A stretch of 64,000 bases of DNA from Nocardia mangyaensis (GTDB lineage Bacteria; Actinomycetota; Actinomycetes; Mycobacteriales; Mycobacteriaceae). Of the stretch, positions 8,936-17,800 are shown piece by piece; within the stretch, counting starts at the first letter, position 1, and each line of letters begins with the position of its first letter. Below the pieces are notes generated by a model. That model had not been told where the DNA came from and did no database searches. It saw nothing but the letters and a program-made list of their open reading frames with translations. The translations under genes and the position numbers were made by a program. The stretch covers positions 6,696,001 through 6,760,000 of the forward strand of contig NZ_CP018082.1 of assembly GCF_001886715.1 (NCBI RefSeq). The letters run 5' to 3'.

Positions 8936-10045
8936 TTACAGAGTCAGGCCGACCGTCACCGGCTCCGGTTCCAGCGTCACGCCGAAACGGTCCAGCACAC
9001 CCGCGCGCACGGTTCTGGCCAGGGCGACGATGTCGGCCGCGCTCGCGGTACCGCGGTTGGTCAGCGCGAGGGTGTGTTTGGTGGACAGACGTGCCGCAGC
9101 CTGTTCATCGGGGAACCCCTTCGCGAACCCGGCGCGCTCGATCAGCCAGCCCGCCGAGAGCTTGGTTCCCTCGGGCGCGGGATAGGTGGGCACCTTCACC
9201 GCGTCGCCCAGATGGGTGGCGATGGCGGCGAGCACCTGCGGTAGCCGGTCCGCGCTCACCACCGGGTTGGTGAAGAACGAGCCCGCGCTCCAGGTGTCGT
9301 GATCGGCGGTGTCGAGCACCATGCCCTTGCCCGACCGCAGCCGCAGCACCTCGGTCCGCACGTCCGCGGCGGGCCTGGTCTCGCCCTCGCCCGCACCGAG
9401 GACCTTCGCCAACTCGCCGTAGCGCAGCGGCGCGCTCGCACCGGTCGGGTCGAGCGCGAATTCGACCGCGAGGACCACCGCGTCGTCACGGTGCTTGAGC
9501 ACACTGGTCCGGTACCCGAACCCGAGTTCGGCGGGCTCGGCCCAGCGCGCCGCGCCGGTCTCGCGGTCGAGCAGCCGAACCCGCCGCAGCAGTGCCGCCA
9601 CCTCGACGCCGTAGGCGCCCACGTTCTGCACCGGCGTGGCACCGGCCGACCCGGGAATCCCCGACAGGCACTCCAGCCCGCCGAATCCCGCTGCCACCGT
9701 CGTCGCCACGACCTCGTCCCAGTTCGCCCCGGCCTCGGCGAGCACGCTGTCGGCGCCCAGCTCGACGCCGGCGTTGCCCACCCGCACCACGACCCCGTCG
9801 AAGCCCGCGTCGTCGATGAGCAGGTTCGAGCCGCCCGCGAGCAGCAGCACCCGCACCCCGGCCGCGTCCAGCGCCCGCACCGTGGCGACCAGCGCCTCGG
9901 TACTGCCGCATTCGGCGACCAGCGCGGGCCCGCCGACCCGCAGCGTCGTCAGTTCGGACAAACGCACCGATTCCCGCACCACCGCGCCGGTGTCGGCGAG
10001 GAGGTCACGCAGCTGATCGGAGGACACCACCCGTGTTGTTCGCAC
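8936..10045 (-). CDS. murB: UDP-N-acetylmuramate dehydrogenase MurB
   Basis: A 369-residue FAD enzyme that reduces UDP-GlcNAc-enolpyruvate to UDP-MurNAc in peptidoglycan synthesis (cytosol). FAD-binding residues are in TLRVGGPA and [12 protein letters not shown]; the substrate loop is [19 protein letters not shown]; the catalytic Ser is in [12 protein letters not shown]; the C-terminal domain has [18 protein letters not shown]. It lies upstream of the L,D-transpeptidase on the same strand, as in the mycobacterial murB-lprQ pair, though 130 bp separate them here. Length fits type I MurB of actinobacteria. Confidence 0.95.
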   Translation of the reverse strand: MRTTRVVSSDQLRDLLADTGAVVRESVRLSELTTLRVGGPALVAECGSTEALVATVRALDAAGVRVLLLAGGSNLLIDDAGFDGVVVRVGNAGVELGADSVLAEAGANWDEVVATTVAAGFGGLECLSGIPGSAGATPVQNVGAYGVEVAALLRRVRLLDRETGAARWAEPAELGFGYRTSVLKHRDDAVVLAVEFALDPTGASAPLRYGELAKVLGAGEGETRPAADVRTEVLRLRSGKGMVLDTADHDTWSAGSFFTNPVVSADRLPQVLAAIATHLGDAVKVPTYPAPEGTKLSAGWLIERAGFAKGFPDEQAAARLSTKHTLALTNRGTASAADIVALARTVRAGVLDRFGVTLEPEPVTVGLTL

Positions 10046-10070
10046 GGTTCAAGACGGTAGCGTGTCGCGC

Positions 10071-10553
10071 ATGGCTACACCTCTGGCGTACACGGCTCGC
10101 TATACCTATTCGGTCGAGGCCGTGCGCGCGGCGTTCTCCGATGAGCAGTACTGGAAGGCGCGCATCGCCGAGGTCGGCGGCCCCGGCGCCCGGCTCGACT
10201 CCTTCACCGTCGACGGCGACCAGGTCCGGGTCCAGATGGTCCAGGCCATCCCCGCCGACCAGCTCCCGCCCGCCATCACCGCCGTGCGCCCCGGCGATCT
10301 CGTGATCCCCCGCACCGAGACCTACACCGGCACCACCGGCAGCTTCGAGGCCCGCGTCGAAGGCGCCCCCGCCATCGTCCGCGGCACCGTCACCCTCACC
10401 GCCGAGGGCAACGTCTCGGTCGGCACGGTCACCGGCAGCATCGAGGTCAAGATCCCCCTCTTCGGCAGCAAGATCGAAGCCGCCATCTCCGAACACCTCG
10501 TCGCACTCCTGGCCAACGAAGCCGAGTTCACCGAGCAATGGCTGGCCCGCTGA
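10071..10553 (+). CDS. DUF2505 domain protein
   Basis: A 160-residue protein of the actinobacterial DUF2505 family (START/polyketide-cyclase-like fold). It begins ATPLAYTARYTYSVEAVRAAFSD, the typical first strand and helix, and ends in an amphipathic helix EHLVALLANEAEFTEQWL. ATG 10071 was preferred to the in-frame GTG 10062 because homology starts there. Divergent from murB. The adjacent gene at 10663 is a paralogue, so this is a tandem duplication. Biochemical function unknown. Confidence 0.82.
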   Translation: MATPLAYTARYTYSVEAVRAAFSDEQYWKARIAEVGGPGARLDSFTVDGDQVRVQMVQAIPADQLPPAITAVRPGDLVIPRTETYTGTTGSFEARVEGAPAIVRGTVTLTAEGNVSVGTVTGSIEVKIPLFGSKIEAAISEHLVALLANEAEFTEQWLAR

Positions 10554-10611
10554 CCGCCACTCCCAACCCCGCACCCGCGACCCCGAGGACCGGCTGCCTC
10601 CAGGGGCCGCG

Positions 10612-10632
10612 ACTCGAGCGCGCCAGCGCTCC
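10612..10632. repeat. fragment of the intergenic hairpin repeat family
   Basis: Twenty-one bases between the two DUF2505 genes are identical to 36073-36093 and complementary to the start of the repeat block at 30106. This marks a third, degenerate copy of the repeat described at 30106-30448. Confidence 0.6.
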
Positions 10633-10662
10633 GACAACACACCCCCGGTAACGTGTCGGCAC

Positions 10663-11184
10663 ATGGCACGTCGACTGGACTACTCCGCCCGCTACCCGCT
10701 GCACACCACCGAAGAGTTGTATGCGGCGCTGCAGAGCAGGGATTACTGGGAAGCGCGCGTCGCGGAGATGCGCAAGTATTCGCCGCACAACGAGGTGGTC
10801 AGCCACGAGGTGAGCGCTGACGGCATCGACGTGGTGCTCGCCCACACGCTGCCGCGTGAGATGCTGCCCGAGATCGCCCAGACCGTGATGCGCAAGGACA
10901 TGGTGATCACCCGCAAGGAGAGCTGGGGCCGCTTCGCCCACGACGAGACAGAGGGCCGGTTCTCCGCCTCGATCCCGGCCGGTCCCGGCAGCCTCAACGG
11001 CACGATCCGCCTGTTCCCCACCGAGACCGGCGCCACCATGCGCTTCTCCCCCACCGCCAAGGTCTTCATCCCGATGGTCGGCCCGCGCCTGGAACAGCTG
11101 ATGCTGGTGAACCTGGTCGACCTGTTCCGTGCCGAGCAGGAGGAGACCGCGCGCTGGCTGGAGAAGGCCGAGAAGACGGTCTGA
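10663..11184 (+). CDS. DUF2505 domain protein (tandem paralogue)
   Basis: A 173-residue protein sharing the architecture of the preceding gene: DYSARYPLHTTEELYAALQS at the start, a central strand pattern with VLAHTLPREMLPEIAQ (compare MVQAIPADQLPPAITA in the neighbour), and a terminal helix LVDLFRAEQEETARWLEKAE. I recall a single member, Rv0481c, at the matching place in M. tuberculosis. No catalytic residues are evident; a lipid- or ligand-binding role is possible from the fold. Confidence 0.82.
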   Translation: MARRLDYSARYPLHTTEELYAALQSRDYWEARVAEMRKYSPHNEVVSHEVSADGIDVVLAHTLPREMLPEIAQTVMRKDMVITRKESWGRFAHDETEGRFSASIPAGPGSLNGTIRLFPTETGATMRFSPTAKVFIPMVGPRLEQLMLVNLVDLFRAEQEETARWLEKAEKTV

Positions 11185-11206
11185 CACCGCCGAGGACCGC
11201 CCACCC

Positions 11207-12004
11207 GTGGACCAGGCACGTCCCGGCCGGAAATCTCCTCCCCCGGTCGGCACGATCACCCGCGGCACGACCGGCGTCAACCGGTTGCGCCGCAGCGACC
11301 GCTGGCTCGTCCACGACGACCTGGTCACCGACCGCCTGCTGACCGCACCCGACCCGATGGTGGTCGACCTCGGCTACGGCGCCGCGCCATGGACGACCTT
11401 CGAACTGGCCGCCCGCCTGCGCACAGTCCGCCCCGACCTGCGTGTGGTCGGGCTCGAGATCGACCCGGCGCGAGTCGTCGAGGGCCGCGATGGCGTGCGC
11501 TTCGCCCGCGGCGGCTTCGAACTGGCGGGCTTGCGCCCCGTCCTGGTCCGCGCGTTCAACGTGCTGCGTCAGTACCCAGAGGACGCCGTCGCCGACGCCT
11601 GGGCCCGGATCCAGTCGAATCTGGCCCCCGGTGGACTGCTCGTCGACGGCACCTGCGACGAACTCGGCCGCCGCTGCGCCTGGGTGCTGCTCGACGAGCA
11701 CCGCCCGCTCTCGCTCACCCTGGCCTGGGACCCGTTCACCGTCGAGCGGCCATCCGACATCGCCGAGCGCCTCCCGAAAGCGTTGATCCACCGCAACATT
11801 CCCGGCGAACCGATTCACGCCTTGCTCACCGCGACCGACCGCGCCTGGGACCGATCCGCCGCACTGGCGCCCTACGGCCCACGCGTGCGCTGGCGTGTCA
11901 CCGCGGAGTTGTTGCGCGCCAACGGCTTCCCGGTGCGGGCCTATCGCCGCCGGATGCGCGACAACGTGCTGTCGGTCCCGTGGGACGTGGTCGCGCCCAC
12001 CTGA
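11207..12004 (+). CDS. class I SAM-dependent methyltransferase
   Basis: A 265-residue protein with SAM-binding motif I VVDLGYGAAPWTTFELA, acidic loop VVGLEIDPARV and motif IV-like VRAFNVLRQYPEDAV. The start is taken as GTG 11207 because the frame upstream overlaps the DUF2505 gene. The conserved N-terminal NRLRRSDRWLVHDDLV precedes the SAM domain. It ends one base before the stop of the convergent AbiEi-like gene. Substrate unknown. Confidence 0.75.
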   Translation: MDQARPGRKSPPPVGTITRGTTGVNRLRRSDRWLVHDDLVTDRLLTAPDPMVVDLGYGAAPWTTFELAARLRTVRPDLRVVGLEIDPARVVEGRDGVRFARGGFELAGLRPVLVRAFNVLRQYPEDAVADAWARIQSNLAPGGLLVDGTCDELGRRCAWVLLDEHRPLSLTLAWDPFTVERPSDIAERLPKALIHRNIPGEPIHALLTATDRAWDRSAALAPYGPRVRWRVTAELLRANGFPVRAYRRRMRDNVLSVPWDVVAPT

Positions 12005-12613
12005 TCAGACCGCGTTCAAAGCCCGGCGCACCCTTGTGGCCGCCCGGGGCGCCAATTGCTGCCCCTCCCACCAGATCTCGTCGATATCGCTGCGATGGAT
12101 CGCGACCGCGTCGGCCACCACCTCGTCGAGGGCGGACTGCGAGATCTCGGTCTCGGCCAGATCCAGCACGGTGCGCACCGGCGTGGTCACCAGGAAGGGC
12201 CCGGCCGATTCCACATCGGGTCCACCGAGCTTGCGCCGGGTCAGCACCAGCCGCGGTGTCACCGGCGGCCGCCCCGCCGACACCGACAGGTGCAGGAACC
12301 GCGGCCGCAGCCGACCGATCCCGTGCAGTTCGGCCGCGCTCTGATACGACACCGCCGCGGCGCCGTCGAACCAGGCCGCCCACATCGCGTACTCGTCGAG
12401 CGGACCGGCGCGCCACTGTGCCAGCCGCATCATCCCGACGCCCGCCCTGGTCACCGAGCCGTCGCCCAGCGCCGCCCGCACCTGCGATTCGCAGCCGGTG
12501 CGCAGCACCTGCCTGGTGGTGAAGAATCCAGCGTGCCGCCCCGCGAGGCGCCGCAGCACCCGCCACCGATGGTCCGCTGTTCCCGCCACCCGGCGCTCCG
12601 CCTCGCCAGTCAT
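12005..12613 (-). CDS. AbiEi-like antitoxin-domain protein, orphan
   Basis: A 202-residue protein resembling type IV AbiEi-family antitoxins: an N-terminal winged-helix segment (GRHAGFFTTRQVLRTGC), a linker with SYQSAAELHGIG and a C-terminal part with VRTVLDLAE, the typical transition in AbiEi_3/4 proteins. Normally such genes sit beside an AbiEii nucleotidyltransferase toxin; none is present on either side. Many actinobacterial copies are solitary and may act as DNA-binding proteins. Start ATG 12613. Confidence 0.65.
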   Translation of the reverse strand: MTGEAERRVAGTADHRWRVLRRLAGRHAGFFTTRQVLRTGCESQVRAALGDGSVTRAGVGMMRLAQWRAGPLDEYAMWAAWFDGAAAVSYQSAAELHGIGRLRPRFLHLSVSAGRPPVTPRLVLTRRKLGGPDVESAGPFLVTTPVRTVLDLAETEISQSALDEVVADAVAIHRSDIDEIWWEGQQLAPRAATRVRRALNAV

Positions 12614-12719
12614 GGCTTCAGGGTACGCCGCCGAACGTGTGCCAGGTCACACTTTGCCTGCGAAGGCTTTCATCGGGTCCTCAGAGCAGACACAGAAACA
12701 TCGGGAAGAATCCGATGTC

Positions 12720-13460
12720 ATGAGCACGCAGACACCCCAACGGCCCAGGATCGGTCGGCGCACGCTGGTGATCGCGGTGGTCGTGGTCGCCGCTCTGATC
12801 GTCACCACCCTCGTCGCGGCCGAAGCCTATGCTCGCCACCAGATCTCGCGCTGCATCGCCGGCCAGTTCGAGCAGGAGATGGGCTCGAGCATCGACGTGA
12901 GTTTCGGGCCCAAGCCCATGCTGATCACCTACCTCGACGGCAAGGTCGGCTCGGTCACCATCGACAGCGAGGACAACGAGTTCGGCCCGGCGATCGGCAT
13001 GGCCGTGCACGCGAAGTTCAGCGACATCGAACTCGTCGACCGCGGTCGCGGCGGCGGGACGATCGGCGGTTCCGAGGCCGAGGTGCGCTGGGGCAACGAC
13101 GGCATCCGCCAGACGCTGGGCACCATGGTCAGCGGCGTGCGGTCCTCGGCCAGCGATGACACGCTCACCCTCGACGTGCTCGGCGGCCTGGCCCAGCTGC
13201 AGGTGCAGCCGACGGTCCGCGACGGCAGTGTCGTGGTGGAGACGAAGTCGGCTCAGCTGCTCGGCATCGGGCTGCCCACCGATCTGGTGCAGGGCATCGT
13301 CGATGTCTTCACCGAGAGCCTGCAGAGCTACCCGCTGGGCCTGCGCGCCGACGAGGTGACGGTCACCGACGACGGCCTGACCGTGCAGTTGTCCGGTGGC
13401 AAGACCCCACTCGAGACCGTCGACCCGACCACGCGGCAGCAGACCGAGATCGCCTGCTAG
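12720..13460 (+). CDS. DUF2993 (LmeA-like) membrane-anchored protein
   Basis: A 246-residue protein with a single N-terminal membrane anchor ([20 protein letters not shown]) and a DUF2993 exported domain, the family of the mycobacterial mannosyltransfer factor LmeA. The domain shows [14 protein letters not shown] after the anchor, [15 protein letters not shown], and [15 protein letters not shown] near the end. ATG 12720 follows GGGAAG. Its stop overlaps the convergent deoC stop in CTAG (13457-13460). By position it corresponds to Rv0479c as I recall it. Confidence 0.8.
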   Translation: MSTQTPQRPRIGRRTLVIAVVVVAALIVTTLVAAEAYARHQISRCIAGQFEQEMGSSIDVSFGPKPMLITYLDGKVGSVTIDSEDNEFGPAIGMAVHAKFSDIELVDRGRGGGTIGGSEAEVRWGNDGIRQTLGTMVSGVRSSASDDTLTLDVLGGLAQLQVQPTVRDGSVVVETKSAQLLGIGLPTDLVQGIVDVFTESLQSYPLGLRADEVTVTDDGLTVQLSGGKTPLETVDPTTRQQTEIAC

Positions 13461-14125
13461 TCGGCGAATCCGGCGAGCACCGCGGCCGATTTCGACAGCC
13501 CGAGCCGGGTGGCGCCCGCGGCGATCAGCGCCGCGGCGTCCTCGGCGGTGCGGATGCCGCCACTGGCCTTCACCCCGAGCCGCCCGCCCACGGTCTCGGC
13601 CATCAGCCGCACCGCGTGCACGCCGGCCCCGCCCGCGGGATGAAAACCGGTGGAGGTCTTCACGAAATCCGCTCCGCCCTGCTCGGCCGCCCGGCACGCA
13701 CCCACGATCGCCTCGTCGGTGAGCGCGGCCGATTCGATGATCACCTTGAGCACCGCCCGGTCGACCGTCGCCTCGCGCACGGTGATCACATCGGCGAGAA
13801 CGGCATTGAAATCTCCGGCCAGCGCGGCACCGACGTCGATCACCATGTCGACCTCGACCGCGCCCTGGTCCACGGCAAGGCGCGCTTCGGCGCCCTTCAC
13901 CAGCGAATGATGTTTGCCGGAGGGAAATCCCGCGACGGTCGCGACCACGAGACCGGGCGCCCGCACCGGCAGCATCGACGGCGACACGCAGATCGCGTAC
14001 ACCCCCAGTTCGCGCGCCTCGGCGATCAGCGCCTCGACCTGTGCCGGTGTCGCGTCGGGGGCGAGCAGGGTGTGATCGATCATGTCGGCCACGTCGGCCC
14101 GGGTCAGCGGCGTCGAAACGGTCAT
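13457..14125 (-). CDS. deoC: deoxyribose-phosphate aldolase
   Basis: A 222-residue class I aldolase that splits deoxyribose 5-phosphate into glyceraldehyde 3-phosphate and acetaldehyde. The Schiff-base lysine is in [12 protein letters not shown], the second lysine in [10 protein letters not shown], and the Asp in VDMVIDVGA. The start ATG 14125 gives a normal length; the longer frame upstream was not used. It overlaps DUF2993 at the stop codons. Confidence 0.95.
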   Translation of the reverse strand: MTVSTPLTRADVADMIDHTLLAPDATPAQVEALIAEARELGVYAICVSPSMLPVRAPGLVVATVAGFPSGKHHSLVKGAEARLAVDQGAVEVDMVIDVGAALAGDFNAVLADVITVREATVDRAVLKVIIESAALTDEAIVGACRAAEQGGADFVKTSTGFHPAGGAGVHAVRLMAETVGGRLGVKASGGIRTAEDAAALIAAGATRLGLSKSAAVLAGFAD

Positions 14126-14207
14126 GGGTTCGAGTCTGGCACACGCCCGCCCGACCACATCGGTGCCGGAACATCATTGCGCCCGCCTACCCATATCCGG
14201 GAGACTT

Positions 14208-14741
14208 GTGCCTGTGCTGATCCGTCGCGAGACCCCAGCGGACGCCGCGGCGATCGCCGCGATCCACCGTGCCGCGTTCGCCGCGCACTACGCCGAGGAC
14301 CCGGCTGTCACCGAACCACCCGAACCCGCCCTCGTCGAGGCGCTACGCACCGACGAGTCCTGGATGCCGACGCTGTCGCTGGTCGCCCTCGAATACGACA
14401 CCGTGATCGGGCACCTTTGCCTCACCAGGGCGGGCATCGGCCCGTTCCCGGTCCTCGCGCTGGGCCCGCTCGGCGTGCAACCCGACCACCAGAAGTCCGG
14501 CGTCGGCTCGGCGCTGACGCACGCGGCCCTCGGCGCGGCCGACGCGCTCGACGAATCGGTGGTCGGCCTGGTCGGCGACCCCGACTACTACGCGCGCTTC
14601 GGCTTCGTCCCCGGCGCCCGGCTCGGCATCGTGCCCGACGAGCCGGACTGGGCCGCGCACTTCCAGGTCCGCGCGCTCACGGCCTACGACCCGGCCGTCA
14701 CCGGGGAATTCCGCTATCCGGGGCCCTTCTACGACCTCTGA
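14208..14741 (+). CDS. GNAT-family N-acetyltransferase
   Basis: A 177-residue acetyltransferase beginning VLIRRETPADAAAIAAIHRAAF, with acetyl-CoA-binding region GPLGVQPDHQKSGVGSALTHA and C-terminal DPDYYARFGFVPGA, the pattern of YhbS-like GNATs. GTG 14208 follows CCGGGAG and was chosen over GTG 14214. The stop is directly next to the stop of convergent purU. Substrate unknown. Confidence 0.85.
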   Translation: MPVLIRRETPADAAAIAAIHRAAFAAHYAEDPAVTEPPEPALVEALRTDESWMPTLSLVALEYDTVIGHLCLTRAGIGPFPVLALGPLGVQPDHQKSGVGSALTHAALGAADALDESVVGLVGDPDYYARFGFVPGARLGIVPDEPDWAAHFQVRALTAYDPAVTGEFRYPGPFYDL

Positions 14742-15632
14742 TCACTCGAAGACGACGGTGCGCCGCCCGTGCACCAGCACCCGGCCCTCGAGGTGCCAGC
14801 GCAGACCGCGCGCCAGCACCACCCGCTCGATGTCGCGACCCTGCCGGACCATGTCGCGCACGTCGTCGGCGTGGTCGACCCGGATCACGTCCTGCTCGAT
14901 GATCGGGCCCGCGTCCAGCTCGGCGGTGACGTAGTGGCAGGTCGCGCCGATCAGCTTCACCCCGCGCGCGTACGCCTGGTGATAGGGCCGCGCGCCGACG
15001 AACGAGGGCAGGAAGCTGTGGTGGATGTTGATCGCCCGGCCGGCCCAGTGCTCGCACAGCGACGAGGGCAGCACCTGCATGAAGCGGGCCAGCACCACCG
15101 CGTGCGGGTCGTGCGCGTCGACGAGATCGCGAACCTGTTCGAAGGCGGGGCCGCGTTCGGCCGGGTCCTTCGGGAACGGCACGTAGTGGAACTTCACCCC
15201 GTGCGCCTCGGTCATCCCGGCCAGATCGGGGTGATTGCCGATGACGGCCTCGATGGTGGCGGGTAGTTCGCCGACCGCCGCGCGCCCGAGCAGGTCGTGC
15301 AGGCAGTGCCCGTCCTTGCTCACCAGCAGCACCGCGCGGCGCGGTGCGCCCGTGTCGTGCAGCTGCCAGTCGGTCTCCGGACCGAACTCGGCGGCGACCG
15401 CGGCGAAGCGGGTGCGCAGTTCCTCGAGGCCGAAGGGCACGGTGGTGGCCTGCACGGCCTGGCGGGTGAAGAACCAGCCGATGTCACTGTCGGAGTGGTA
15501 TCCGGCCTCCACGATCGAGCCGCCGAAATCGGCGATGAACGAGGAGATCCGGGCGATCACGCCCGGCCGGTCCAGGCACCCGAGGGTCAGCACGAACCGG
15601 CGGTCATCCGAGGTCACAGGGGCAGAACTCAT
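14742..15632 (-). CDS. purU: formyltetrahydrofolate deformylase
   Basis: A 296-residue PurU that hydrolyses 10-formyl-THF to formate and THF, supplying formate and balancing one-carbon pools. An N-terminal ACT domain (FVLTLGCLDRPGVIARISSFI, residues 12-95) precedes a formyltransferase domain whose catalytic Asn-His-Asp are in NIHHSFLPSF and ELDAGPII. Start ATG 15632 opens MSSAPVTSDD. Length is normal. Confidence 0.95.
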   Translation of the reverse strand: MSSAPVTSDDRRFVLTLGCLDRPGVIARISSFIADFGGSIVEAGYHSDSDIGWFFTRQAVQATTVPFGLEELRTRFAAVAAEFGPETDWQLHDTGAPRRAVLLVSKDGHCLHDLLGRAAVGELPATIEAVIGNHPDLAGMTEAHGVKFHYVPFPKDPAERGPAFEQVRDLVDAHDPHAVVLARFMQVLPSSLCEHWAGRAINIHHSFLPSFVGARPYHQAYARGVKLIGATCHYVTAELDAGPIIEQDVIRVDHADDVRDMVRQGRDIERVVLARGLRWHLEGRVLVHGRRTVVFE

Positions 15633-15652
15633 CTGCCCATCCTCGCAGGCGA

Positions 15653-16705
15653 TCAGGCCATGGCGCGCGCGGGCTCGGTGGCGGCGGTGAGCACCTCGGC
15701 CAGTTCGGCGTTGAACAGGTCGAAGCGCTCGACGTTGCCGAGGTGACCGGTCGGCAGCACCTTGAAGGCCGCCAGGGTGCCTGCCCGGCGCAGCAGCTCG
15801 GCCAGGCGCTCGGCGTGGATCGCCGGGGTCATGTCGTCGCGGTCGCCGGCCAGCACGGTGGTCGGCACGGTGAAATTGGTGGCGGCGTCGCCGAGGTGCA
15901 GTGCGGCCAGCAGCAGGCCGTAGCGCGAGCGCGTCATCATCGGACAGCCGCGCACCACCGACAGCGCGTAGTCCAGCTTCTGGCGCGAGGTGTCCAGCGT
16001 CATCACCTGACGGGCGAAGATCCAGCGCACCGGCGCGACCGGCGGCATGACCACCGGGGTGCCGAGAATCAGCTTTCCGAGCCAGTCCGGGCTCGGCAGG
16101 GCGCGGCCGCGCAGCAGGCGCAGCGGCTTGTTCAGACCGGGCACCATGGTCGAGACCTCGACCAGCGAGTGCGCGCCGGTGTTGGTGAGCACGACGGCGG
16201 CGGCCTGCTCGGCGACCCGCTCGGGATAGCGACCGGCCCAGGCGATGAGCGTCATCCCACCCATGCTGTGCCCGACCAGCACCGCGCGCTGACCCGGCAG
16301 CAGCGCCGCGTCGAGCACGTCGCACAGGTCGTCGGCGAGCAGGTTGGTGCTCGGCTTGGCGTAGCCGTTGGTGCTCTCGCCGTGGCCACGCTGGTCGTAG
16401 GCGATGACACGGTATTCACCGGCGAAGGCGTTGATCTGGGCGTTCCAGTACTCGATCGAGCAGGTCCAGCCGTGGGCGAACACGATGACCGGCGCGTCGA
16501 CGGGCCCGTAGGCGTGCACGCGCAACCGCGCGCCGTCCGCGGTGACCACCGGGATCACCTCGTGCGGGACGGTCGGCGGATCGAAGGCCGCGATCCCGTG
16601 GGACCGGGTCCGCAGATCGGCTCGGTGGGCCGCCAGGGTGGACTTGACCACGGCGGACGCCGTGTCGACCAGGTTCACCACAGCCGTCGGCAGCATTGCG
16701 CGCAT
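15653..16705 (-). CDS. alpha/beta fold hydrolase under a palindromic operator
   Basis: A 350-residue hydrolase with oxyanion turn FAHGWTCS, nucleophile GHSMGGM, acid in AGDRDDMTP and His in PTGHLGNVE. The first ~30 residues (LPTAVVNLVDTASAVV) could be a membrane-associating helix. ATG 16705 follows AAGGAG; a longer frame upstream crosses the 23-bp palindrome at 16721-16743 and was not used. Its regulation probably depends on a repressor encoded elsewhere. Substrate unknown; a lipid ester is a guess. Confidence 0.82.
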   Translation of the reverse strand: MRAMLPTAVVNLVDTASAVVKSTLAAHRADLRTRSHGIAAFDPPTVPHEVIPVVTADGARLRVHAYGPVDAPVIVFAHGWTCSIEYWNAQINAFAGEYRVIAYDQRGHGESTNGYAKPSTNLLADDLCDVLDAALLPGQRAVLVGHSMGGMTLIAWAGRYPERVAEQAAAVVLTNTGAHSLVEVSTMVPGLNKPLRLLRGRALPSPDWLGKLILGTPVVMPPVAPVRWIFARQVMTLDTSRQKLDYALSVVRGCPMMTRSRYGLLLAALHLGDAATNFTVPTTVLAGDRDDMTPAIHAERLAELLRRAGTLAAFKVLPTGHLGNVERFDLFNAELAEVLTAATEPARAMA

Positions 16706-16720
16706 CGGCACACTCCTTTG

Positions 16721-16743
16721 TGTTACTGCTAGATACAGTAACA
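16721..16743. promoter_or_regulatory. perfect 8+7+8 palindrome, candidate repressor operator
   Basis: TGTTACTG-N7-CAGTAACA is a perfect inverted repeat whose near edge is 15 bases from the start codon of the hydrolase gene, next to its RBS. Such AT-rich 23-bp dyads are typical of TetR-type operators. No regulator gene adjoins it. Confidence 0.6.
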
Positions 16744-16791
16744 CCGCGTATCAGTGACCGCGAGTGTTGCCGAGCGGAAATTTCCGGGCTG

Positions 16792-17088
16792 CTACCAGCG
16801 TGGGCCGCGCTGTACCTCGTCGACCTTGGGACGCACATCGGCCAGGTAGACCCCGGTCGCCACGATCGCGATGATCGCCAGCAGCAGGAATCCGCCCGCC
16901 GCGAGCAGCAGGCACAGCAGCGCGCCGCCCAGGATTCCCAGCCAGATCGGTTTGGTCATCTTGTCCACCGCGGTGAAGGCATCCGGGCGCTGCCGCACGG
17001 CATGGATCAACGCGAACACCGTCGCGCCGAAGGCAGCCAGCCACAGGACCAGCATGATCAGCGATGTCACTCCACCCACAAAGTTCAC
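16792..17088 (-). CDS. DUF2516 small membrane protein
   Basis: A 98-residue protein with three hydrophobic segments (TSLIMLVLWLAAFGATVFAL, WLGILGGALLCLLLAAG and LLAIIAIVATGVYLADV) and the DUF2516 motif VRPKVDE near the C terminus. GTG 17088 gives the family length; the longer open frame upstream is antisense low-complexity sequence. It lies downstream of the HbhA-like gene on the same strand, as Rv0476 follows hbhA in M. tuberculosis. Function unknown. Confidence 0.78.
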   Translation of the reverse strand: MNFVGGVTSLIMLVLWLAAFGATVFALIHAVRQRPDAFTAVDKMTKPIWLGILGGALLCLLLAAGGFLLLAIIAIVATGVYLADVRPKVDEVQRGPRW

Positions 17089-17158
17089 ACCCCCATGATA
17101 CGAACAGCGGCCCCGGACACGAGTCGTGTCCGGGGCCGCCGGTTCGAGCGGTGGTGCT

Positions 17159-17800
17159 CTACGCCTTCTTCGGCGCGGCCTTCTTGGCCGGAGCCTTCTT
17201 GGCCGGAGCCTTCTTGGCGGCGGGAGCCTTGGCCGTAGCCGGCTCGGTGGTGACGGCGACGACCTCGGCCTCGACGACGGCCTCGACCTTCTCGGCGGCG
17301 GCCTCGGCCTCGGCCTTGCCACGGCCGATCAGGTCGGTGACCTTGGCCAGGGCATCCTCGGCGCGGGCGGACGCGTCCTTGTACAGGGACTCGACCCGGC
17401 TGATCTGCTCGTCGACGGCCTCGTTGGTACGCAGCCGGTCGACGGTCTCCTCACCGCGGACGGCGAGGTCGGCGTAGATGTCGAGCGCCTGGCGGTAGTA
17501 CTGCTCGGCGATCTTGCGCAGTTCCTCCGGGGTGAACTTCTCGCGCAGCTCGGCGAGGTCCTCCGGCAGCTCCGAGGGCAGGCCGGACAGGCGCTCACGG
17601 AGGGTGTCGAACTGAGCCTGCACATCGGCGGGCACGTTCGCGAAGCGCTCGCGGGCCTCGTCGACGCGGGCCTTGGCATCGGTGGTGGTGACGCGCTCGC
17701 GGACGTCGGCGACGACGTCGTTCACGGCGGCGTAGAGGGCATCGCCCGCGCCGACGGTGGCGAACAGCGGCTTGGTCACGGTTGCGGTCTTCTCGGTCAT
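17159..17800 (-). CDS. hbhA: HbhA-like heparin-binding protein
   Basis: A 213-residue protein like mycobacterial heparin-binding haemagglutinin, a surface adhesin also tied to lipid-inclusion handling. It has an N-terminal amphipathic region, a long coiled coil (about 25-165, repeated charged heptads such as ARVDEARERFANVPADVQ) and a Lys/Ala/Pro tail of KKAPAKKAP type that binds heparan sulfate in the M. tuberculosis protein. There is no signal peptide, as in known HbhA. ATG 17800 shares its A with the TGA of the upstream XRE gene (TGATG), so translation is coupled. AGGAG lies 10 bases before the start. Confidence 0.85.
   Translation of the reverse strand: MTEKTATVTKPLFATVGAGDALYAAVNDVVADVRERVTTTDAKARVDEARERFANVPADVQAQFDTLRERLSGLPSELPEDLAELREKFTPEELRKIAEQYYRQALDIYADLAVRGEETVDRLRTNEAVDEQISRVESLYKDASARAEDALAKVTDLIGRGKAEAEAAAEKVEAVVEAEVVAVTTEPATAKAPAAKKAPAKKAPAKKAAPKKA

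Noticed and set aside
11389..12522. Long plus-strand open frame crossing the methyltransferase and AbiEi-like genes
   Set aside because: Arg/Pro/Ala-rich low-complexity product typical of off-frame reading in high-GC DNA; the true genes carry recognised motifs.
17159..17240. KKAPA repeats at the HbhA end as a DNA repeat artefact
   Set aside because: The lysine-rich tail is a known functional feature of HbhA proteins and ends in a normal stop codon.
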